Shown: piece after piece, positions 60,087 through 64,000 of the stretch
Numbering within the stretch: the stretch's first letter is position 1
Layout: every line of letters begins with the position of its first letter
Source: JAMOBE01 sp039908285
GTDB taxonomy: Bacteria > Pseudomonadota > Alphaproteobacteria > Rhodospirillales > Rhodospirillaceae
Direction of reading: 5' to 3'
DNA length: 64,000 bases
NCBI GenBank assembly: GCA_039908285.1
Contig: JAMOBE010000001.1
Coordinates: forward strand, 1-64,000
Notes under the pieces: generated by a model
What the model was told of the DNA's origin: nothing
The model's database searches: none
What the model saw: only the letters and a program-made list of their open reading frames with translations
Translations under genes and position numbers: made by a program

Positions 60087-62906
60087 ATGACAACCGACAC
60101 GACCGACATGACCGACACCCCCCCGTCCGCCATACCGCGCCATGTGTTCCTGGTGGATGGCTCGGGCTATATCTTCCGGGCGTTTCATGCCCTGCCGCCG
60201 ATGACGCGGCCGGATGGGACGCCGGTCAATGCAGTTTACGGTTTCGTCACCATGCTGATGAAGCTTATGGCGAGAGGGGACACCGAGGCAGATCATGTGG
60301 CGGTTGTGTTCGACAAGAGCCGGCACACCTTCCGCACCGAGCTCTATCCGGCCTACAAGGCCCAGCGCCCCCCTCCGCCCGAGGACCTGGTACCGCAGTT
60401 CGGCCTGATCCGGGAGGCGACTCGGGCCTTCAATGTCGCCTGCGTCGAGATGGACGGGTACGAGGCCGATGACCTGATCGCCACCTATGCCCGTGAGGCG
60501 GTGGCGCTGGGGGCCGAAGTCACCATCGTCTCGGCGGACAAGGACCTGATGCAGCTCGTGGGTCCGCGCGTCACCATGCTGGACCCGATCAAGAATCGGT
60601 CCATCGGCCCGGACGAGGTGCGGGAGAAGTTCGGCGTCGGGCCGGAGCGGGTGGTGGACGTCCAGGCCCTGGTGGGCGATCCGACCGACAATGTTCCCGG
60701 CGTCCCCGGTATCGGCGTCAAGACCGCCGCCGCCCTGATCGAGGAGTTCGGCGACCTGGACTCCCTCCTGGCCCGGGCCGCCGAGATCCCCCAGCCGAAG
60801 CGGCGCCAGGCCCTGCTGGACAACGTGGACCTGGCCAGGCTGTCGCGCGACCTGGTGCGGCTCAAGGACGACGTGCCGGTGGAGGTGCCGCTCGAAAGCT
60901 TCGCCGTCCGGCCCCGCGACGAGGCCCAGTTGCGCGCGTTCCTGACGGCGCAGGCGTTCCGCACCATCCTCGCGCGCCTTGGGCCACTCCCGGATGATGT
61001 CCCATCGGCGACTCCGGCCCCCGGCGCCGTCCCGTCGGCTCCCTCCTATGACCTGGTGCGGGACGTCGCCGCCCTGGACCGCTGGATCGCCGAGGCCACG
61101 GCCGCCGGCGTGGTGGCGGTGGATACGGAGACCGACTCCCTCGACGCCATCGCCGCGCGGCTGGTGGGGGTATCGCTGTCGGTCCAGCCGGGCCGGGGCT
61201 GCTACATCCCCCTGCGCCATGTTTCCCCCGGCACCGCCCAGGGCAGCCTGGACCTCGGCGGCGCGGGAACGGGCGGGACGGGCGACTCCGCCCCACCCCA
61301 GATTCCGGTGGAGACGGCCCTGGCGCGACTCAAAATCCTTCTCGCCGATCCGGGGGTGCTGAAGATCGGCCACAACATCAAGTACGACCTTCAGGTGTTC
61401 CGCACCGCCGGGCTCGAGGTCACGCCGGTGGACGACACCATGGTGATGTCCTACGTGCTCGATGGCGGCAACCATGGCCATGGCATGGACGAACTGGCCG
61501 GGAAACACCTTGGCCTCACCACCATCACCTTCAAGGACGTGTGCGGCTCGGGCAAGGGGCAGATCACCTTCGACAAGGTGCCGCTGGACAAGGCCTGCGC
61601 CTATGCCGCCGAGGACGCCGACGTCACCCTGCGGCTGCACGGACTGTTCCGCGATCGTCTGTTGGCGGAGCGGATGACCGGCGTGTACGAGACCCTCGAC
61701 CGGCCGCTGATCCCCGTGCTGGCCGCCATGGAGCGCCACGGCATCCGGGTGGACGCGACGGAGTTGCGGCGGCTGTCCGACGACTTCGCCGTCCGCATGG
61801 TGGAGCTTGAGACGGCCGTGCACCGGCTGGCCGGCCGCGCCTTCAACATCGCCTCGCCGAAGCAGCTTGGCGAGGTGCTGTTCGACGAGATGAAGCTCTC
61901 CCCCGGCGCCCGCCGGAGCGCCAAGACCGGGGCCTACACCACCGATGCCGCGGTGCTGGAGGACCTGGCCGCAGCCGGTCACGACCTGCCGGCCCGGGTG
62001 CTGGAGTGGCGCCAGCTCGCCAAGCTCAAAAGCACCTACACCGACGCCCTGACGGCCCGCATCGACCGGCGCACCGGGCGGGTGCATACCTCGTTTTCGC
62101 AGACGGTGACCTCCACCGGACGGCTGTCGTCCACCGACCCCAACCTGCAGAACATCCCCATCCGCACCGATGACGGCCGCAAGATCCGCCGCGCCTTCAT
62201 CGCCGAGCCCGGTCATGTGCTGCTGTCGGCCGACTACTCGCAGATCGAGCTGCGGCTCGTCGCCCACGTGGCCGGCATCAAGGCCCTGATCGAGGCCTTC
62301 CACCACGGTGCCGACATCCACGCCATCACCGCGAGCCAGGTGTTCGGCGTGCCGGTGGAGGGCATGGACCCGGCCCTGCGCCGACGGGCCAAGGCCATCA
62401 ACTTCGGCATCATCTATGGCATCTCGCCCTTTGGCCTGGCGGCCCAGCTCGGCATCGACAAGGGCGAGGCCAAGGCCTACATCGACGCCTACTTCGCCCG
62501 TTTCCCGGAAATCCGCGGCTACATGGACCGCACCATCGAGACGGCGCGGAACCAGGGCTTCGTCACCACCCCCTTCGGCCGCAAGTGCCACACCCCGGGG
62601 ATCCGCGATCGCAATCCCAACATGCGCGGCTTCGCCGAGCGGGCGGCCATCAACGCCCCCATCCAGGGAGGTGCTGCCGACATCATCAAGCGGGCGATGA
62701 TCCGCCTGCCCGACGCCCTGACCGAGGCCGGCCTCGGCGCCCGCATGCTGCTGCAGGTCCACGACGAACTGGTGCTGGAGGTGCCCGAGGCCGAGGCGGA
62801 CGCCACCGCCGCCCTGGTCCGGCGGGTCATGGAGGGTGCCGCCAGCCTCTCGGTGCCGCTGGTGGTGGACGCCGGCCTCGGCCCAAGCTGGGCCGAGGCC
62901 CATTGA
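60087..62906 (+). CDS. polA: DNA polymerase I
   Basis: 939 residues with all three activities. The 5'-3' exonuclease is at about 15-300 (LVDGSGYIFRAFHALP; EADDLIATYAR; GDPTDNVPGVPGIGVKTA). The proofreading 3'-5' exonuclease is at about 325-520, with its acidic residues kept (VAVDTETDSLD; IGHNIKYDLQVF; AAEDADVTLRLH). The polymerase domain is at about 545-939 (motif A LSADYSQIELR, motif B RRRAKAINFGIIYG, motif C QVHDELVLEV). The ATG follows GTGGGGGC. It acts in Okazaki fragment processing and repair. Confidence 0.98.
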   Translation: MTTDTTDMTDTPPSAIPRHVFLVDGSGYIFRAFHALPPMTRPDGTPVNAVYGFVTMLMKLMARGDTEADHVAVVFDKSRHTFRTELYPAYKAQRPPPPEDLVPQFGLIREATRAFNVACVEMDGYEADDLIATYAREAVALGAEVTIVSADKDLMQLVGPRVTMLDPIKNRSIGPDEVREKFGVGPERVVDVQALVGDPTDNVPGVPGIGVKTAAALIEEFGDLDSLLARAAEIPQPKRRQALLDNVDLARLSRDLVRLKDDVPVEVPLESFAVRPRDEAQLRAFLTAQAFRTILARLGPLPDDVPSATPAPGAVPSAPSYDLVRDVAALDRWIAEATAAGVVAVDTETDSLDAIAARLVGVSLSVQPGRGCYIPLRHVSPGTAQGSLDLGGAGTGGTGDSAPPQIPVETALARLKILLADPGVLKIGHNIKYDLQVFRTAGLEVTPVDDTMVMSYVLDGGNHGHGMDELAGKHLGLTTITFKDVCGSGKGQITFDKVPLDKACAYAAEDADVTLRLHGLFRDRLLAERMTGVYETLDRPLIPVLAAMERHGIRVDATELRRLSDDFAVRMVELETAVHRLAGRAFNIASPKQLGEVLFDEMKLSPGARRSAKTGAYTTDAAVLEDLAAAGHDLPARVLEWRQLAKLKSTYTDALTARIDRRTGRVHTSFSQTVTSTGRLSSTDPNLQNIPIRTDDGRKIRRAFIAEPGHVLLSADYSQIELRLVAHVAGIKALIEAFHHGADIHAITASQVFGVPVEGMDPALRRRAKAINFGIIYGISPFGLAAQLGIDKGEAKAYIDAYFARFPEIRGYMDRTIETARNQGFVTTPFGRKCHTPGIRDRNPNMRGFAERAAINAPIQGGAADIIKRAMIRLPDALTEAGLGARMLLQVHDELVLEVPEAEADATAALVRRVMEGAASLSVPLVVDAGLGPSWAEAH

Positions 62907-62921
62907 AGCCAGGCGTCGGAC

Positions 62922-63182
62922 TCATTCGATTCCTCGCGGCGGCGCAACGAACGGCACGCTTCGCAGGTACAGGGTATCAGGGCTGAAATCCTGTTCGTGT
63001 GGCCAGGCCACGAAGCCCGATATCGCCCGCACGGAGCGGAAATAGACTGGATCGCGCAGTTCCCTGAACACGCCACGATTGAGGTACGGCTCGACGCAAA
63101 AGACCCGGCGCTCGCCGTTGGCGAAGGTGAGCAGGAGAGAGAAGCCCTCCAACACGTGCACGGCTGTCACTTCTGGATGCAT
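62922..63182 (-). CDS. DUF2442-domain protein
   Basis: 86 residues from the ATG at 63182 (a GTG at 63209 is also open). The pattern VTAVHVLEGFSLLLTFANGE, then VFCVEPYLNRGVFRELRDPV, YFRSV, AWPHEQDFSPDTLY is the DUF2442 signature. Such proteins often pair with DUF4160 in toxin-antitoxin-like units; no DUF4160 frame is recognisable upstream. Convergent with polA. Confidence 0.85.
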   Translation of the reverse strand: MHPEVTAVHVLEGFSLLLTFANGERRVFCVEPYLNRGVFRELRDPVYFRSVRAISGFVAWPHEQDFSPDTLYLRSVPFVAPPRGIE

Positions 63183-63277
63183 GGCACGCCACCTCGCACC
63201 AACAGCCACCAGACCGTAGCTATGCCGAAGTGGGCTGATATTTCAAGCCCAACCTCGCCACCGGGTGCACACGACTC

Positions 63278-63306
63278 TTGACAGGGAGCACCGCTGCCCT
63301 TAAGAA
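63278..63306 (+). promoter_or_regulatory. promoter of tRNA-Val
   Basis: A TTGACA -35 at 63278-63283, a 17-base spacer and TAAGAA as -10 at 63301-63306 lie about 20 bases before the tRNA. This is the best sigma-70-type match near an RNA gene in the window. The rest of the gap 63183-63325 shows nothing else. Confidence 0.65.
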
Positions 63307-63325
63307 ACGGCCTCCCTGCTGGAAT

Positions 63326-63400
63326 GGGCGCGTAGCTCAGCGGGAGAGCACTCGCTTCACACGCGAGGGGTCGCAGGTTCAATCCCTGCCGCGCCCACCA
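63326..63400 (+). tRNA. tRNA-Val (anticodon CAC)
   Basis: 75 nt with encoded CCA. The acceptor GGGCGCG pairs with CGCGCCC. Anticodon loop TTCACAC gives CAC, and T-arm AGGTTCAATCC is normal. It is flanked by small accessory genes. Confidence 0.97.
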
Positions 63401-63439
63401 AGCGCCAGGACGCCAGGCTCACGGACTCCGGTGCTTTCA

Positions 63440-63766
63440 TCACGCGACCCGTTCAAGCGCTTCCCTGACGAAGGCATTGACGCTCTCACCTCGGCTCGCG
63501 GCTGCCGTGGCGATGCGGCGGTGCAGGTCTGGCGGTAGACGCACGGTAAAGTTACCGGAATACGGCCGTTCCGGTTCCTTGCCCCGTTCCTGGCACCACG
63601 CAATATAATCGGCAACGGTATCGGCGAACGCCGCGCGAAGCTCGTCGAGAGTGCGTCCCTGAAATGTAAGTACATCTCGCGTGTTGGCGACTTCTCCGTG
63701 GAAAAGATTCGCACTCTCGTCCAATTCAATCGTCGCTATGTAGCCTTCATGGGTCATGGTCGTCAT
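63440..63766 (-). CDS. HicB-family antitoxin
   Basis: 108 residues from the ATG at 63766. The N-terminal HicB fold (YIATIELDESANLFHGEVANTRDVLTFQGRTLDELRAAFADTVADYI) is followed by a C-terminal ribbon-helix-helix (NFTVRLPPDLHRRIATAAASRGESVNAFVREAL). It should neutralise a HicA mRNA interferase and repress its own operon. The ATG overlaps the stop of the upstream frame as ATGA, a coupling typical of hicAB, but the upstream product is not clearly HicA. Confidence 0.85.
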   Translation of the reverse strand: MTTMTHEGYIATIELDESANLFHGEVANTRDVLTFQGRTLDELRAAFADTVADYIAWCQERGKEPERPYSGNFTVRLPPDLHRRIATAAASRGESVNAFVREALERVA

Positions 63767-64000
63767 GGCATCACCCCGGCTTTTTTCAAAAAGCGCCGCA
63801 CCGACTCGATCCGTGCCTGCTCTGCATGCCTGTTGATACCACAAATCGGTACCATGATCCAGAGCACGAATGGCTCATTCCGTTCCAGGCCAACCGGACC
63901 CCCCGGATGCGCAGGATAAGGTAGCCTTCGGGCACGCCGATGGATAAACTCGCCCCCCGGTGAAGCCGCGACCGTGTGCGTCCGCGGGCCGGGGCCTTCG
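63763..64000 (-). CDS. partial frame upstream of hicB, open at window edge
   Basis: A 79-codon frame is open from the window edge to a TGA at 63763 that overlaps the hicB start (ATGA). It ends RIESVRRFLKKAGVMP, reminiscent of the C-terminal helix of HicA-type toxins, but the rest (RRARRLPYPAHPGGPVGLE) is not HicA-like. It may be a real gene cut by the edge, a decayed toxin, or chance in GC-rich DNA. Confidence 0.3.
   Translation of the reverse strand, partial: EGPGPRTHTVAASPGGEFIHRRARRLPYPAHPGGPVGLERNEPFVLWIMVPICGINRHAEQARIESVRRFLKKAGVMP

Noticed and set aside
62922..63300. A DUF4160-DUF2442 toxin-antitoxin pair
   Set aside because: DUF2442 is clear, but none of the frames upstream shows the DUF4160 pattern.
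63763..64000. Calling the upstream frame hicA outright
   Set aside because: Only the last helix resembles HicA; the conserved GSHxxF-type strand and His are not found.

Overview
The window is GC-rich, densely coded and mostly bacterial core genome. Gene content and gene order point to an alphaproteobacterium of the Rhodospirillales (Rhodospirillaceae/Magnetospirillaceae type). Supporting signs are a Calvin-cycle operon, rpsT next to dnaA, mutM divergent from ubiE-ubiB, a conserved xerD / secreted protein / aroK-aroB / CNNM block, and a double cold-shock-domain protein. The species cannot be fixed from sequence alone.

Layout. 1-6.5 kb: Calvin-cycle operon on the minus strand (class II FBPase, phosphoribulokinase, transketolase, class II aldolase, ribulose-phosphate epimerase), with no RuBisCO in view. 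6.5-10.8 kb: a membrane protein and a hydrolase whose convergent ends overlap, prfB with a programmed +1 frameshift, and a two-domain cold-shock protein. 10.9-13.9 kb: a CheW-like / CheW / Hpt-REC-REC-GGDEF / REC signalling cluster. 14.1-15.7 kb: a KAP-type P-loop NTPase. 15.9-24.2 kb: rpsT, dnaA, a TPR-glycosyltransferase-like protein, a polytopic membrane protein, cobM, then mutM. 24.2-27.7 kb: an accessory insert between mutM and ubiE, with repeats, a cyclase-domain protein and an IS110-family element with a candidate bridge RNA. 27.7-34.6 kb: ubiE, ubiB, a Sel1 protein, uvrA and a CheY-like protein. 34.7-45.2 kb: O-antigen-ligase-like protein, SemiSWEET, GAF/HD-GYP, a sensor-domain protein, an oxidoreductase, coxG-like, panB, a TPR protein and tRNA-Phe. 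45.3-50.5 kb: a secreted-protein locus built around a periplasmic C39 peptidase. 50.8-58.6 kb: Crp/Fnr regulator, xerD, aroK, aroB, CNNM transporter-like protein. 58.8-64 kb: tRNA-Arg, two small accessory genes, polA, DUF2442, tRNA-Val and a hicB-like antitoxin.

The most interesting locus is 45.3-49.7 kb. A signal-peptide-bearing C39 peptidase with an intact Cys/His/Asp triad sits between two exported proteins. Both carry a double-glycine motif of the LSxxELxxxxGG type just after their Sec signals. Upstream is a 700-residue exported protein made of Asn/Asp/Ala/Gln-rich repeats, which shares a C-terminal motif with one of the GG proteins. It resembles in outline the Fap functional-amyloid systems, which also use a C39-type protease, but the components do not match them closely.

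The intergenic space holds several dispersed palindromic families. R1 and R2 are GC-rich inverted pairs. R3 consists of arrays of a decamer containing CACGGAT, phased at exactly 10 bp and arranged as long inverted repeats around AT-rich centres. R4 is a short hairpin. Some of these lie directly at gene ends and appear to supply a stop codon region or a ribosome binding site.
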